A stretch of 64,000 nt of DNA from Spongiibacter tropicus DSM 19543 (GCF_000420325.1 NZ_ATUS01000002.1:248001-312000), one strand, 5' to 3'; positions 1 to 11,502 are shown, counted from the stretch's first letter. Numbers and translations are program-made. The notes: a model not told the origin generated them from the letters alone.

Positions 1-3000
1 CACCTCACCCAAATCGCGCACCGCAAATTTGCCACGTAATTGAGAGCGGTGCTCCCCGCTGTCGTCCACCCACCAGTGGAGCTGGCTTTCCCTCTTGGCA
101 TCCCCCAGATCCACACCGAGCAACTGGCCGCGCAGCGACATGAAGTGCGCACCGCGTGCGTCTGGGCGCAAATCGAAACCGACTCGCCCGTAATCTTTCC
201 CACCCAGACTGAGCTGCTCGATATCCACATCCAATATCGGCAAGCTGCGCGGATCCACTGACGCCAGACCGCTTTCTCCAGCGACCTGTTCTGTCGACAG
301 TGCGGGCAGCGCCAGACGCTCGAACATCAGCACATAGGGCTCAGCTTCCGTCATCGGCACTTCGATATTACCGGCAAGTTCGCGACTATCTACCCGCAAT
401 GTCCACACCGACTCATCGCTGCGTGCACTGATCACGGCATCGTGCAACATCTGTCCAAGGGCATCCAATTCGCCCACCTGCAGACGATCAACGATCACCG
501 GTAAGGATTCCCCGCTACCCGTGTTGTGCTGCTTTTGATTCTGCAACTCCAGAAAGCGCGTTAGCGCAAGTTGCCACTGGTCCATCGCCGCAAAATCGAG
601 GGTACCAGTCACACTGACGGTATTACCGCGCAGCTCCGCGCTTGCCCCCTTACCCAGCGCAATCGCCACCGCACTCTCGTCGCCGCGCTGCTGGTAATGC
701 AGTTGAAACAGTTCACCCAGGGCAACGGTCAGCGGTGGCGCATCGGAACCCAGTCCCGCATTTACGCGAAGGGGCAACGGCTCGTTAGATGCTTTGTAGA
801 GAGGCTGGGGCAAGCGCACCGAAATGCCTTGCATGTCAGAGCGAATTTCCACCCCGGACTGATCCCCTCCCGCCCTTAACACCATGTCAACACGTGTTCG
901 CCCCTGCAGAAAACCCATGGCAGGCTGGTCAAGCCAACGCTGCACATCTGCGGCATCGATCATGCTGCTGGCATCAATGCGTACCTCGCTTTTTTCCTGA
1001 CGGATACTTGCCTTCAGCGCTTCTCCGAACAGACGGCCGCGTAATGACGGGCTGCGCAGGCCTTTCTCGGTACTGTAATACAACGGCCCCGTTATCTGGC
1101 TCAGCGACAATTTGATATCCGGCAACCACAGCAGCGGAAGATTAATATCGGCCTCTACCTCCACCGCGGGCAGGGCACGACCTTCCAGCGGGAGCTGCAC
1201 CGACACCTTCGCGCGGCTCTCGCCCTCACCCCGCCAGCCATCAATAACGTTTCCACTCAGTGCGCCAATCGGGCTGTCGCGAAACAGCGCCTGCACCTCG
1301 GCAAAGCTGGCCCGCGCTGAGGCACCGACATTCAGTTGAGGAATATCCCGTTCATTGGGGGCAATACTCACTGCAACATCACTCAGCGCAATACCGTTGA
1401 TGGACATGCCATCACCGCTGCCCCACAACTGGCCATCATCGAGATAAACCGCAGCCCGCGCCGCATTCAACGCGGGCCAGTCAGTTTGGAATTGCAGGCC
1501 GAGTTCCGATACGTCCAGAGCCAGCTGTACCGTTCGCAAATCGTGCTCGTCCGAACGCAGCGACCCTCGATAGATAAATTCGGCACGGTCCGCAACGCCC
1601 GCTTTCAAGCTGCCATCCAGCCAGGCAAGCAGACCGTCGCTCAGTATATCCGGCGCATAGCGACGAGCCGCCGCCAACGAAAGCTGCGTCCCAGAAACCG
1701 CCAGGGTCATTGCCGGCCCCACTTCCGCCCCGGCTTCAAATGGTAGATCGAGACGCAGTAAGGCGCGGAGCGGAGACTCACCATCCTTGGCGACGATCGG
1801 GCCGCTGTGCAGCGCCAAGCGCTGATCGGCGATCTTCCACTGCAGCTCCGTTGAAAAATCGGTCAGTTGAAACGGAGCGGGATACAAATCCGGAAAAGAC
1901 AGTTCCAGCGCATCGCTATCGATCAGCAGTCGACCGCGATCACGTGTCACTTCCAAGTAGCCGCTAAGCCCTGTAACCCCCGGTGCACCGTGCCAAGGGG
2001 AAAGACGTAATCCGTGCAACTCGCTGCGCAAGGCGAATTCCGGCTGCTCACCACTCTTGAGATCGACACTGACCCGCTCAAGCTTGCCGCCGGGCTGCAA
2101 GGTGTTGAGCAGCTCGGTTAACGAATCCGATAAGGCTCCGCTGTCACGCAGCAGCTCAGCACCGCTGTCCAGGGCCAGCGATGGCAGCGAAAACTGCCAG
2201 GTGCTGACGTCGGGGTGTGACATCAAGAGCCCGTCCAGCGACAGCTCCTGCTCTCGCCAATCGGCCGCAAAACGTCTAAATCCCGCCCGCCAGAATCCAT
2301 TCTGGTGACGACCATTGAAAACCATCTGAACATTCTGGAAGCTCTCATCTGAGCCCCAGAGACTGCCTATCGCCAGATTATCCGCCGACAGTTCGCCGGT
2401 GATGCCCATCCGTCGCCCGGCCTCCCACTCCAGCCAGAGCTGCCCATCAACCTTGCTGTGGATGAGCGCCTGATCATTGAAAAGTGGCGCCAGAGCGGAA
2501 AAGCGACTGCTGTCCAATGCAATGTAGGCGGTGGCGGAAAAACGGCGGTCACGAGGATCACCCAGCGCTTCGGCCAGCAACTGAATCTCGCCACTATCGT
2601 CCGCGCGGAGATTGGCATAGCTGCGGCGGAACTCACCGTCGCTCAGCCAGGAAAAATCCTCACTCTGTATGCGGCTCTGCGAGCCATCCGAGAAATGAAG
2701 ATACAGATCGAGGTGTTGCATACTGGCGCGACGCACCGCGAGGATTAAATCCAGCAGCGAATCAAAACTGCCCCCGCCCCCGGAAGTGCTGATGCCGGGC
2801 AAGTACCAGCGGCCGCCGTCATCTTGACGCAAGTGCAGGGTGAGCGACCCCAGTTTTAACTGCTTGAGACGGGGCGCCGCACCCAGCAAGCTGCCGATCG
2901 GATCCAATACCACTCGCGCCTGATCAATGATGATGGCGCCGTTGCCAATATCCAGCTGCGAGACGTTCAGTACCGGTGACAGCCCCGACCAACTTCCCTC

Positions 3001-3183
3001 CAGCTTTTCTGCGGCCAAGGGAATTCCTGTTAAGCCCTCAAGCTGGACAAAAATATCGCTTTGATAACGGCTGACCAGCCCGATGTACTGCCGCCCAAGG
3101 CTGGCGTACAGCGCCAGCAATACCAGTAACAGCAGAGCCACACTCCACAGCACGGCATAGGCGCGACGGATCAGCCCCTGCAC
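1..3183 (-). CDS. yhdP: YhdP-family AsmA-like envelope protein, 3' end outside window
   Basis: A 1061-codon reading frame runs from a GTG at 3183 off the left edge. A TGA lies two codons upstream, so no earlier start is possible, although the Shine-Dalgarno sequence is weak. The N-terminus is a short basic stretch (residues 5-6 RR) followed by one hydrophobic helix at about residues 9-25. The rest is a long periplasmic region rich in beta-strand-like alternation. Large AsmA-like proteins of this architecture (YhdP/TIGR02099, about 1270 residues in E. coli) bridge inner and outer membrane and take part in phospholipid transport. About 200 residues are probably missing. It follows rng by 50 bp at the end of the mre operon, the usual place for yhdP in pseudomonads. 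Family assignment is from N-terminal architecture and synteny. Confidence 0.85.
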   Translation of the reverse strand, partial: MQGLIRRAYAVLWSVALLLLVLLALYASLGRQYIGLVSRYQSDIFVQLEGLTGIPLAAEKLEGSWSGLSPVLNVSQLDIGNGAIIIDQARVVLDPIGSLLGAAPRLKQLKLGSLTLHLRQDDGGRWYLPGISTSGGGGSFDSLLDLILAVRRASMQHLDLYLHFSDGSQSRIQSEDFSWLSDGEFRRSYANLRADDSGEIQLLAEALGDPRDRRFSATAYIALDSSRFSALAPLFNDQALIHSKVDGQLWLEWEAGRRMGITGELSADNLAIGSLWGSDESFQNVQMVFNGRHQNGFWRAGFRRFAADWREQELSLDGLLMSHPDVSTWQFSLPSLALDSGAELLRDSGALSDSLTELLNTLQPGGKLERVSVDLKSGEQPEFALRSELHGLRLSPWHGAPGVTGLSGYLEVTRDRGRLLIDSDALELSFPDLYPAPFQLTDFSTELQWKIADQRLALHSGPIVAKDGESPLRALLRLDLPFEAGAEVGPAMTLAVSGTQLSLAAARRYAPDILSDGLLAWLDGSLKAGVADRAEFIYRGSLRSDEHDLRTVQLALDVSELGLQFQTDWPALNAARAAVYLDDGQLWGSGDGMSINGIALSDVAVSIAPNERDIPQLNVGASARASFAEVQALFRDSPIGALSGNVIDGWRGEGESRAKVSVQLPLEGRALPAVEVEADINLPLLWLPDIKLSLSQITGPLYYSTEKGLRSPSLRGRLFGEALKASIRQEKSEVRIDASSMIDAADVQRWLDQPAMGFLQGRTRVDMVLRAGGDQSGVEIRSDMQGISVRLPQPLYKASNEPLPLRVNAGLGSDAPPLTVALGELFQLHYQQRGDESAVAIALGKGASAELRGNTVSVTGTLDFAAMDQWQLALTRFLELQNQKQHNTGSGESLPVIVDRLQVGELDALGQMLHDAVISARSDESVWTLRVDSRELAGNIEVPMTEAEPYVLMFERLALPALSTEQVAGESGLASVDPRSLPILDVDIEQLSLGGKDYGRVGFDLRPDARGAHFMSLRGQLLGVDLGDAKRESQLHWWVDDSGEHRSQLRGKFAVRDLGEV

Positions 3184-3233
3184 GGTTCAGTCAGCCCCAC
3201 CGCAGTCCAGGGCGGATTGCGACGCAGGCCCCG

Positions 3234-4706
3234 TCAAAGCAAGATGACATCAAACTGCTCCTGGGTGTACATGGCCTCCACCTGAAATTGGATACTGGCG
3301 CCGATAAACTCTTCCAGATCGGCAACACTGGCGGACTCTTCATCCAGCAGACGGTCAACCACCTCTTGAGAAGCCAGCACCAGCAGGCTCTTGCTCTCGT
3401 AGGCGCGGGCCTCGCGCAGAATTTCGCGGAACACCTCATAGCAAACGGTTTCCGGCGACTTCAGCGAACCGCGACCGTGGCAGAAACGGCAGGGCTCACA
3501 TAGTACGTGTTCCAGACTCTCCCGGGTGCGCTTGCGCGTCATCTCGACCAAACCCAGCTCCGATACGCCGGTAATGCTGGTCTTGGCGTAATCCTTCTCC
3601 ATCGCCCGTTCCAGCGCCCGCAGTACCTGACGACGATGCTCGGGGTCTTTCATATCGATGAAGTCGATAATGATGATGCCGCCAAGATTGCGCAGCCGCA
3701 GTTGTCGCGCCAGCGCGGCAGCTGCTTCGAGATTGGTTTTGAAGATGGTTTCTTCGAGGTTGCGGTGCCCGACAAAAGCGCCGGTATTAATATCGATGGT
3801 GGTCATCGCCTCGGTCTGATCAATGATCAGGTAGCCACCCGACTTAAGCTCCACCTTGCGACCCAAGGCCCGCTGAATCTCGTCCTCTACACTGTAAAGA
3901 TCGAAAATGGGCCGCTCGCCAGGATAGTACTCCAGCTTGGCGCGCAGCTCCGGCAGGAAATCCTTGGCAAATTCATCGACGCGCTGAAAACTTTCGCGAG
4001 AGTCGATGCGCACTTTTTCCAGCCCCGGCCGCACCAGGTCTCGCATGGTACGCATAAACAGCGGCAGATCTTCGTAGATGATCGATGGCGCGGGGTCACG
4101 CTTCATCCGGCGCTGGACCGCCTGCCACAGCCGCTGCAGGAAATCGACGTCGGCGCGCAGCTCATCCTCACCGGCCCCTTCCGCCGCCGTGCGGAGAATA
4201 TAGCCGTCGGGAGGCAGACTGCCGTCTTCCGTGCCTTCCCGAAGAATGGTTTCCATCAGTTCGCGCAGCCGCTGCCTCTCATCCTCGTCATCAATGCGGT
4301 GAGAAACCCCGAGGTGCCCTGCACCCGGCATGTACACCAAATACCGCGAAGATACCGAAAGATGCGTGGTCAGCCGCGCCCCCTTGGTGCCCATGGGATC
4401 CTTGGTGACTTGCACCGTCAGTTGCTGTCCTTCGCGGATTTTGCTGCGAATATCAGCATGATCACTGCCATCCTGCGCAAGCGAAGCGATATCGGAGGCG
4501 TGAATGAAGCTGGTGCGCTCCAACCCCACATCCACAAACGCCGCTTGCATGCCCGGCAATACACGCACAACTTTGCCCTGGTAGATATTCCCGACAATGC
4601 CCTTGGAACGACTGCGTTCGATATACACTTCCTGCAGCACGCCGTTTTCCACAACGGCAACACGGGTTTCCACTGGCGTGACGTTTATCAGAATTTCTTC
4701 GCTCAT
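3234..4706 (-). CDS. rng: Ribonuclease G
   Basis: 490 residues, the usual RNase G length. Endoribonuclease of the RNase E/G family that matures the 5' end of 16S rRNA and degrades mRNAs. The N-terminus (SEEILINVTPVETRVAVVE) is typical. An S1 RNA-binding domain follows at about residues 38-125 (GNIYQGKVVRVLPGMQAAFVD). The catalytic acidic motifs IDINTGAFVG and IDFIDMKD lie near residues 300-350, and the zinc-link cysteines (CEPCRFCHGRG) near 405-415. It lacks the long C-terminal degradosome scaffold of RNase E. It starts 4 bp after maf and is surely cotranscribed with mreBCD and maf. Confidence 0.97.
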   Translation of the reverse strand: MSEEILINVTPVETRVAVVENGVLQEVYIERSRSKGIVGNIYQGKVVRVLPGMQAAFVDVGLERTSFIHASDIASLAQDGSDHADIRSKIREGQQLTVQVTKDPMGTKGARLTTHLSVSSRYLVYMPGAGHLGVSHRIDDEDERQRLRELMETILREGTEDGSLPPDGYILRTAAEGAGEDELRADVDFLQRLWQAVQRRMKRDPAPSIIYEDLPLFMRTMRDLVRPGLEKVRIDSRESFQRVDEFAKDFLPELRAKLEYYPGERPIFDLYSVEDEIQRALGRKVELKSGGYLIIDQTEAMTTIDINTGAFVGHRNLEETIFKTNLEAAAALARQLRLRNLGGIIIIDFIDMKDPEHRRQVLRALERAMEKDYAKTSITGVSELGLVEMTRKRTRESLEHVLCEPCRFCHGRGSLKSPETVCYEVFREILREARAYESKSLLVLASQEVVDRLLDEESASVADLEEFIGASIQFQVEAMYTQEQFDVILL

Positions 4707-4710
4707 CGCT

Positions 4711-5274
4711 CTACTCTACCATCATCCCCAGTGTGCGCAGCAGTCCCGCTGTTTCATACAACGGCAGACCCACTACGCCGCTGTAGCTTCCGTCGATGCG
4801 CGCCACAAACTGCGCGCCGCGCCCCTGTATGCCATAGCTGCCCGCCTTGTCGTCGGCTTCGCCAGTATCCAGATAAGCCGAAATCCGCCGCTCGCTCAAT
4901 TCGCCAAACCATACCGCCGTCACCACCTGTTCTGCGAGCAGTTGCCCTGCGCCGCGCAAGGCAACAGAGGTGATAACCTCGTGACGGCGACCGCTTAAAC
5001 GCCACAGCATCGCACGTGCGTCATCACGATTTTCAGGTTTGCCAAGAATGTCACCGTCCAGCGCAATGGCGGTATCTGCCGCCAGCACAATGGCGCCGTC
5101 AGATATCGTGCTTGCGGCAGCTTTTTCCCTTGCCATTCGGGCAACATAGCGACCGGGGGGTTCACCCGACCGCGGTGTTTCATCAATATCAGCCGGACAG
5201 ACCCGGTAGCTTACCCCGAGCTGATCCAGCAGCTCAGCCCGGCGGGGCGAGGCCGAAGCCAGTATTAAATTCAT
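4711..5274 (-). CDS. maf: Maf-family nucleotide pyrophosphatase (YhdE type)
   Basis: 187 residues. Maf proteins hydrolyse non-canonical or modified nucleoside triphosphates to monophosphates. The signature N-terminus ILASASPRRAELL (residues 4-16) binds the phosphates, and the catalytic acidic motif VLAADTAI sits near residue 65. Later conserved elements GKPENRDDA and the Y-G-I-Q-G segment near residue 147 are present. Its place between mreD and rng is that of E. coli yhdE, whose product prefers dTTP/UTP; that preference is inferred here from context. Spacing to both neighbours is 4 bp. Confidence 0.95.
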   Translation of the reverse strand: MNLILASASPRRAELLDQLGVSYRVCPADIDETPRSGEPPGRYVARMAREKAAASTISDGAIVLAADTAIALDGDILGKPENRDDARAMLWRLSGRRHEVITSVALRGAGQLLAEQVVTAVWFGELSERRISAYLDTGEADDKAGSYGIQGRGAQFVARIDGSYSGVVGLPLYETAGLLRTLGMMVE

Positions 5275-5278
5275 AGAA

Positions 5279-5764
5279 TCAGTACGCGACGAAGAGCCGT
5301 TGCAAAACGCTCATTGTGGGGCGCAAAATCAGCCAGAGCAATGCTGTACTCAATACGGGAAGAAAGACCTGCCAATAGGTGTAGGGCAGGCCGTTAAGGC
5401 TCTGCGCCCACTGTTCTACCAGTATGCGGAACAATTCCAGCAGGCCAATTAATGCCGCCTGCTTACGGAGGCTGAACATGCGCAATTGCTGGTAGGAAAT
5501 TTGGATAATGTAGGCGACGACCGCCAAGGAGAAGGCATTCTGCCCCAGCACCGAGCCCAGCAAGATGTCCTGTACCAGGCCACATAGCCAGCACAGGGCA
5601 ATACCAATACGCTCGGGCAACACCAGCAACCAGAAGATCAAGACCAGCAACAACCAATCCGGCCGCAGCCAGATAAGGGTTCCGGAGAGAGGGGTCAGAC
5701 TCAGCAGCATCGCCATCAGCAGGCTCAGTCCGATAAAAATCAGGCGCTGCGGATGCACATCCAT
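5279..5764 (-). CDS. mreD: Rod shape-determining protein MreD
   Basis: 161 residues, almost entirely hydrophobic with about five predicted membrane helices. MreD is the inner-membrane component of the elongasome, linking MreC and MreB to the peptidoglycan synthases RodA/PBP2. The N-terminal VHPQRLIFIGLSLLMAMLL and the W-L-RPDWLLLVLIFW segment fit the family. The start lies 3 bp past the mreC stop codon. Confidence 0.95.
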   Translation of the reverse strand: MDVHPQRLIFIGLSLLMAMLLSLTPLSGTLIWLRPDWLLLVLIFWLLVLPERIGIALCWLCGLVQDILLGSVLGQNAFSLAVVAYIIQISYQQLRMFSLRKQAALIGLLELFRILVEQWAQSLNGLPYTYWQVFLPVLSTALLWLILRPTMSVLQRLFVAY

Positions 5765-5767
5765 GAG

Positions 5768-6601
5768 CTACTCCGCGGCCGGACGGTCGCTGAAGACCAA
5801 CAGCACATTGCGACTGCGATCCAACTCCGCCAGCGGTTTGGCACGCACCTCAGCAAACGGTTTGCCGGGGTCAATCGCCACCTTCGTCACCTCACCCACC
5901 GGATAACCGGCGGGAAAACGCCCACCCAACCCGGAACTGACCAGCAGATCGCCGACCTGGATATCGGTGGTCGCGGCAACATGGGAAACACTGAGTTCAT
6001 CAATCAGCCCGCTGCCCTCAGCAATGGCACGCAGTCCGTTGCGACTGATACGAACAGGGATGGCGTGAGCGCTGTCGGTAATAAGCAGCACTCGACTGTG
6101 GTGAAGACCGACTTCAACAATCTGCCCGAGCAGGCCCTTGGCATCAATGACCGGCTGGCCGACAAAGGCTTTGTCCTCGCTGCCCTTATCGACCATGAGC
6201 ATATGGCGACTGGGGTCGGAAGCGACCGCCACCACCTCAGCGACCACGACGGTATCGGTCACCCGCTCCGCCGAATTCATCAACTCACGCAGCCGCACAT
6301 TCTCGGCTCGCAACTCGATATGTTTTTGCAGTTTGGCATTCAGAATCAGCGACTCCGCCCGGAGCGCCTTGTTTTCTTCGATCAGCTTGCTGCGACTGGT
6401 GACCAGCTCACTGAACTCGCCGCTGAGCCGGGAGGGGATATCTGCCAGCCAGTAGAACGGCGTAGCGATCGCCGACAGTTGGGTTCGCAGTGGACCCATA
6501 AACTCCAACCGGCTGCCCAGCAGAATCAATACCAGAGCGAGACCGCCCAGCACCAGTAAACGGCCACCCGATGAGGGTGGTTTGGAGAATACCGGTTTAA
6601 T
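5768..6601 (-). CDS. mreC: Rod shape-determining protein MreC, probable ATT start
   Basis: 277 residues from an ATT codon at 6601, or 261 residues from the first conventional start, a GTG at 6553. I prefer ATT. The 16 extra residues begin IKPVFSKPPSSGGR, matching the Lys-Pro-hydrophobic-Phe opening typical of gammaproteobacterial MreC. A strong GGGAGGA ribosome site lies 7 nt before ATT, and the frame is closed by the mreB TAA 33 nt upstream with no ATG, GTG or TTG between. Starting at 6553 would cut into the membrane anchor (GGRLLVLGGLALVLILLGS). MreC is a bitopic periplasmic scaffold of the elongasome. A coiled coil (SKLIEENKALRAESLILNAK) precedes the beta-rich periplasmic domain. Confidence 0.93.
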   Translation of the reverse strand: MKPVFSKPPSSGGRLLVLGGLALVLILLGSRLEFMGPLRTQLSAIATPFYWLADIPSRLSGEFSELVTSRSKLIEENKALRAESLILNAKLQKHIELRAENVRLRELMNSAERVTDTVVVAEVVAVASDPSRHMLMVDKGSEDKAFVGQPVIDAKGLLGQIVEVGLHHSRVLLITDSAHAIPVRISRNGLRAIAEGSGLIDELSVSHVAATTDIQVGDLLVSSGLGGRFPAGYPVGEVTKVAIDPGKPFAEVRAKPLAELDRSRNVLLVFSDRPAAE

Positions 6602-6634
6602 CGCCGCGTCCTCCCGCTGCCACCCAGCGCATGC

Positions 6635-7678
<1,044 letters not shown>

Positions 7679-7908
7679 TTATCACCTTGTACGGTTCAAC
7701 TAAGAAAAGAACCGGGCTGGCAGGGTCGAAAGCGCGCCACATTGGGCAGTACGAACCCCTAGATTAAAAACTTTGCCACTCTATCAATGGCAGGGATTTA
7801 GGGCAAGGCGCAAGTATGATAAGTTTACGGGCTTTTCCTAAGCCGGGTCGGGCATGCCCCCGACGATCGCAGGTGCCGCCACAGGCGCCACTCCAACAGG
7901 AATGAACC

Positions 7909-8196
7909 ATGAGTTTAGAACAGAGCGACATCGCCAAATTGGCAAGACTCGCGCGCATCCGTATTACGGAAGAAAGCAGCGAAGAATTGCGCCAGCGAAT
8001 CGGCGATATTCTCGGCATGATCGACACTATGCAGGCCGTTGACACTCAGGCGATCGAACCGATGGCCAACCCCCACGATGCCAGCCAGCGGCTGCGCGCC
8101 GACGTGGTTACAGAGACCGACCAGCGTGAGCATTTCCAGCGCATTGCACCCAGCACGGAAGACGGGCTGTATCTGGTGCCCAAGGTCATAGACTGA
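7909..8196 (+). CDS. gatC: Asp-tRNA(Asn)/Glu-tRNA(Gln) amidotransferase subunit C
   Basis: 95 residues. GatC is the small stabilising subunit of the GatCAB complex, which amidates misacylated Glu-tRNA(Gln) or Asp-tRNA(Asn). The family pattern is clear: the [15 protein letters not shown] opening, the central FQRIAP and the C-terminal [11 protein letters not shown]. It is the first gene of gatCAB, preceded by an AGGA site (aacaggaatgaacc ATG). Confidence 0.97.
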   Translation: MSLEQSDIAKLARLARIRITEESSEELRQRIGDILGMIDTMQAVDTQAIEPMANPHDASQRLRADVVTETDQREHFQRIAPSTEDGLYLVPKVID

Positions 8197-8240
8197 GCCC
8201 CACTCGCCCACGCCACAGAATTGAGAGAGCAGACGCCACC

Positions 8241-9695
8241 ATGCCAAGCCACACCGTTGCCGACCTGTTGCGCGGCCTCGCCGCCGGCGACTTTTCCAGT
8301 GAAGAGATCACCCGTCAGTACCTGAACGATATCGAACAGCGCGACGGTCACTACAACAGCTTTATTAGCGTGACTGCCGAGCAAGCCCTGAACCAGGCCC
8401 GCGCCGCGGATGCCGCCCGTGCCAACGGCGAAACAGGCAGCCTGAATGGTCTGCCGATTGCCCACAAAGATATCTTCTGCACCGAAGGCGTCCGCACCAG
8501 TTGCGCCTCCAAAATGCTGGACAACTTCATTGCCCCCTACAGCGCCACGGTGGTGGAAAAAATGGCCGCCGCCGGGGCCGTCATGCTGGGGAAAACCAAT
8601 CTGGACGAGTTCGCGATGGGCTCCTCCAATGAAACCAGCTTTTATGGCGCTGTGCGCAACCCCTGGAACCGGGACAAAGTGCCCGGCGGCTCTTCGGGCG
8701 GCAGCGCCGCGGCCGTAGCCGCGGGGTTGGCACCTGCCGCCACCGGCACCGATACCGGCGGCTCGATCCGCCAGCCGGCGGCGCTCTGCGGCTTAACCGG
8801 TCTGAAGCCCACTTACGGACGGGTATCGCGTTACGGCATGATCGCCTTTGCCTCCAGCCTCGATCAGGCCGGACCGATGGCCAGAACCGCCGAAGATTGC
8901 GCCCTGCTACTGCAAAGCATGGCGGGCTTTGACGCCAAAGACAGTACCTGCATGGATGTGCCGGTGCCGGATTACCACGCCGCGCTGGATCAGGATCTTC
9001 GCGGCCTGAAAATCGGCGTTCCCAAGGAATACTTCAGCGCCGGACTGGACAGTGCCATTGGCGATGCCGTTCACGCCGCACTGGACGAGTATCGCAAACT
9101 CGGCGCCGAAATCGTCGACATCACCCTGCCCCACACCGAACTGGCAGTGCCCTGCTACTACGTTATTGCCCCGGCAGAAGCCTCCACCAATCTGTCGCGC
9201 TTCGACGGTGTGCGCTACGGCTACCGCTGCGAAAACCCGCAGGATCTCGATGACCTGTACACCCGCACTCGCGACGAGGGCTTTGGCGAAGAAGTTAAAC
9301 GCCGGATTCTGGTCGGCACCTATGCGCTGTCGGCGGGCTTCTACGACGCTTATTACCGGAAGGCGCAACAGATTCGCCGCCTGATCAAGAACGACTTCAC
9401 CGAAGCGTTCAAGCAGGTCGACCTGATCGCCGGCCCCACCGCGCCGAACCCGGCGTTTGGCCTGGGTGAGAAAGTCAGCGATCCCGTCACCATGTACCTG
9501 GAAGATATCTACACCATCGCCGTCAACCTTGCAGGCCTGCCCGCACTGTCAATGCCGGTTGGCCTTACCAACGGCCTGCCCGCCGGCATGCAGCTGATCG
9601 GCCGCGACTTCGACGAGGGCCGCCTGCTGGCCGCCGCCCACCAATATCAGCAAGTCAGCGACTGGCACCTGCGCCGCGCTCCCGACTGCGAATAA
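8241..9695 (+). CDS. gatA: Asp-tRNA(Asn)/Glu-tRNA(Gln) amidotransferase subunit A
   Basis: 484 residues. Glutaminase subunit of GatCAB with the amidase-signature fold. The Ser-cisSer-Lys triad is visible: Lys in [10 protein letters not shown] near residue 77, cis-Ser in [14 protein letters not shown] near 152, and nucleophile Ser in [12 protein letters not shown] near 176. It releases ammonia from glutamine and channels it to GatB. Lies 44 bp after gatC and 11 bp before gatB. Confidence 0.99.
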   Translation: MPSHTVADLLRGLAAGDFSSEEITRQYLNDIEQRDGHYNSFISVTAEQALNQARAADAARANGETGSLNGLPIAHKDIFCTEGVRTSCASKMLDNFIAPYSATVVEKMAAAGAVMLGKTNLDEFAMGSSNETSFYGAVRNPWNRDKVPGGSSGGSAAAVAAGLAPAATGTDTGGSIRQPAALCGLTGLKPTYGRVSRYGMIAFASSLDQAGPMARTAEDCALLLQSMAGFDAKDSTCMDVPVPDYHAALDQDLRGLKIGVPKEYFSAGLDSAIGDAVHAALDEYRKLGAEIVDITLPHTELAVPCYYVIAPAEASTNLSRFDGVRYGYRCENPQDLDDLYTRTRDEGFGEEVKRRILVGTYALSAGFYDAYYRKAQQIRRLIKNDFTEAFKQVDLIAGPTAPNPAFGLGEKVSDPVTMYLEDIYTIAVNLAGLPALSMPVGLTNGLPAGMQLIGRDFDEGRLLAAAHQYQQVSDWHLRRAPDCE

Positions 9696-9706
9696 GGAGA
9701 ACGCCA

Positions 9707-11170
9707 ATGCAATGGGAAGTGGTCATTGGCCTGGAAGTACACGTCCAGCTCACCACCCAATCCAAGATTTTCTCCGGCGCCAGCACCGCCTTTGGCGCGG
9801 CGCCCAACACCCAGGCCTGCGCGGTCGATCTGGCGCTGCCCGGCACTCTGCCAGTGCTCAATGAGCAGGCCGTGAAAGATGCCATCCTGTTCGGTCTGGC
9901 CATCGATGCCGAGATCTGCCGCGATTCAGTATTCGAGCGTAAAAATTATTTTTACCCCGACCTGCCCAAAGGCTATCAGACCAGCCAGATGGACAAGCCC
10001 ATCGTCGGTCCCGGCGTGGTAGAAATTCGCCTGGAAGACGGCAGCACCCGCAATATTCGCATTCATCACGCCCACCTTGAAGAAGACGCAGGCAAATCCC
10101 TGCACGAAGCGTTTTTTCAAAACCACGGCCAGGGAATGAGCGGCATCGACCTTAACCGTGCAGGCACACCGCTGATCGAGATTGTATCCGAACCGGACAT
10201 GCGCAGCGCCGAAGAGGCGGTTGCCTATCTGCGCAAGATTCACTCCATCGTCACCTATCTCGGCGTTTCCGATGGCGATATGTCACAAGGCTCCATGCGC
10301 TGCGACGCCAACGTTTCAGTGCGCCTTAAAGGCGAAGAGGAATACGGTACCCGCGCCGAAATCAAGAACATCAACTCCTTCCGATTTGTCGAGCGTGCCA
10401 TCAAGGTTGAAGCCCAACGCCAGATTGATCTGCTGGAAGACGGCGGCACCGTGGTGCAAGAAACCCGCCTGTACGACAGCGACAAAAATGAAACCCGTTC
10501 GATGCGCAGCAAAGAAGAAGCTAACGACTATCGCTACTTCCCCTGCCCGGATCTGCTGCCGGTGCGCATCGAGCAGTCGCTGATCGACAAGCTCCAATCC
10601 GGCATGCCCGAACTTCCGGATGCCAAACGCGCCCGTTTTGAGAGTGAGTACGAACTCTCCGCTTACGACGCCAGCCTGCTCACCGCCGAGCGCAGCACTG
10701 CCGATTATTTTGAAGCTACCGCAACGGCAGCGGGCGACGCCAAGCTGGCGGCCAACTGGATCAATGGCGAACTGTCTGCGGCTCTTAATCGCGACGGCAA
10801 GTCGCTACGCGATTGCCCGGTCAGCGCCGAACAACTTGGCGGACTGATACTACGCATCCGCGACAACACGATTTCAGGCAAAATCGCCAAACAGGTGTTT
10901 GAAGCCCTGTGGAATGGCGAGGGCGACAGTGCCGATACCATTATTGACGCCAAAGGCCTGAAGCAAGTGTCAGACAGCGGGGCCCTCGAAGCGATGATCG
11001 ATGAGGTTATTGCCGCGAATACCGCCCAGGTGGAACAGTACCGGGAGGCCGATGACGGCAAGCGCAAGAAACTGATCGGCTTCTTTGTCGGCCAGATCAT
11101 GAAAGCCTCCAAAGGCCAGGCCAACCCCGGCATGGTCAACCAGTTACTCAGTAAAAAGCTCAACGGCTAA
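9707..11170 (+). CDS. gatB: Asp-tRNA(Asn)/Glu-tRNA(Gln) amidotransferase subunit B
   Basis: 487 residues. GatB activates the misacylated aminoacyl-tRNA with ATP and transfers ammonia. The N-terminal [13 protein letters not shown], the central [19 protein letters not shown] and the C-terminal YqeY-like tail ([19 protein letters not shown], about 462-480) are complete. AAGGAGAACGCC precedes the ATG. Ends the gatCAB operon, perhaps with the small gene at 11193 as a fourth cistron. Confidence 0.99.
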   Translation: MQWEVVIGLEVHVQLTTQSKIFSGASTAFGAAPNTQACAVDLALPGTLPVLNEQAVKDAILFGLAIDAEICRDSVFERKNYFYPDLPKGYQTSQMDKPIVGPGVVEIRLEDGSTRNIRIHHAHLEEDAGKSLHEAFFQNHGQGMSGIDLNRAGTPLIEIVSEPDMRSAEEAVAYLRKIHSIVTYLGVSDGDMSQGSMRCDANVSVRLKGEEEYGTRAEIKNINSFRFVERAIKVEAQRQIDLLEDGGTVVQETRLYDSDKNETRSMRSKEEANDYRYFPCPDLLPVRIEQSLIDKLQSGMPELPDAKRARFESEYELSAYDASLLTAERSTADYFEATATAAGDAKLAANWINGELSAALNRDGKSLRDCPVSAEQLGGLILRIRDNTISGKIAKQVFEALWNGEGDSADTIIDAKGLKQVSDSGALEAMIDEVIAANTAQVEQYREADDGKRKKLIGFFVGQIMKASKGQANPGMVNQLLSKKLNG

Positions 11171-11192
11171 ACCGCCGTTTATAGGATCAGCA

Positions 11193-11483
11193 ATGAAAAA
11201 AGATAAAGAAAAGGTATTGGACGAAGTCTGGACCGAAGACCGCGTTCGTGAGTTTCTGAACGTCGAAGCCAAAGCGGGCGTCGACGCCGATTTTCACCGC
11301 TTACTGAAAGCTTACCAGAGCATGCGCGCCGACGATTTTGAGCTGTTCATCGGCATGTTTCTGCAAGCCGACGGCAATATCAACGCGGTGGACGGCAGCG
11401 GCCGCAGCGTACTGAGCTACGCGAAAGAGCACCGCAACTCCGCCGACTATGTAGCCGCCCTGGAAGCCAACGGCGCACAGTAA
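11193..11483 (+). CDS. PA4642-family small protein of unknown function
   Basis: 96 residues, charged and without signal peptide or membrane segment, so cytoplasmic. The opening KKDKEKVLDEVWTEDRVREF and the segment FELFIGMFLQADGNINAVD resemble the conserved pseudomonad family named after PA4642. The middle (NAVDGSGRSVLSYAKEHRNS) has an ankyrin-like look, which is a resemblance only. It lies 22 bp after gatB, so cotranscription is likely. No function is known to me. Confidence 0.8.
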   Translation: MKKDKEKVLDEVWTEDRVREFLNVEAKAGVDADFHRLLKAYQSMRADDFELFIGMFLQADGNINAVDGSGRSVLSYAKEHRNSADYVAALEANGAQ

Positions 11484-11502
11484 GCCCCGCACTCGGCCGC
11501 TT

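Noticed and set aside
3507-4973. A 488-codon open frame on the plus strand
   Set aside because: It lies antisense to rng and maf, both of which are certain. Long antisense frames are expected from GC-rich codon bias, and it shows no recognisable domain.
7846-7864. Short GC-rich hairpin before gatC as a riboswitch or attenuator
   Set aside because: A 6-bp stem without a T-run or alternative pairing partner; no known leader-RNA motif is recognised.
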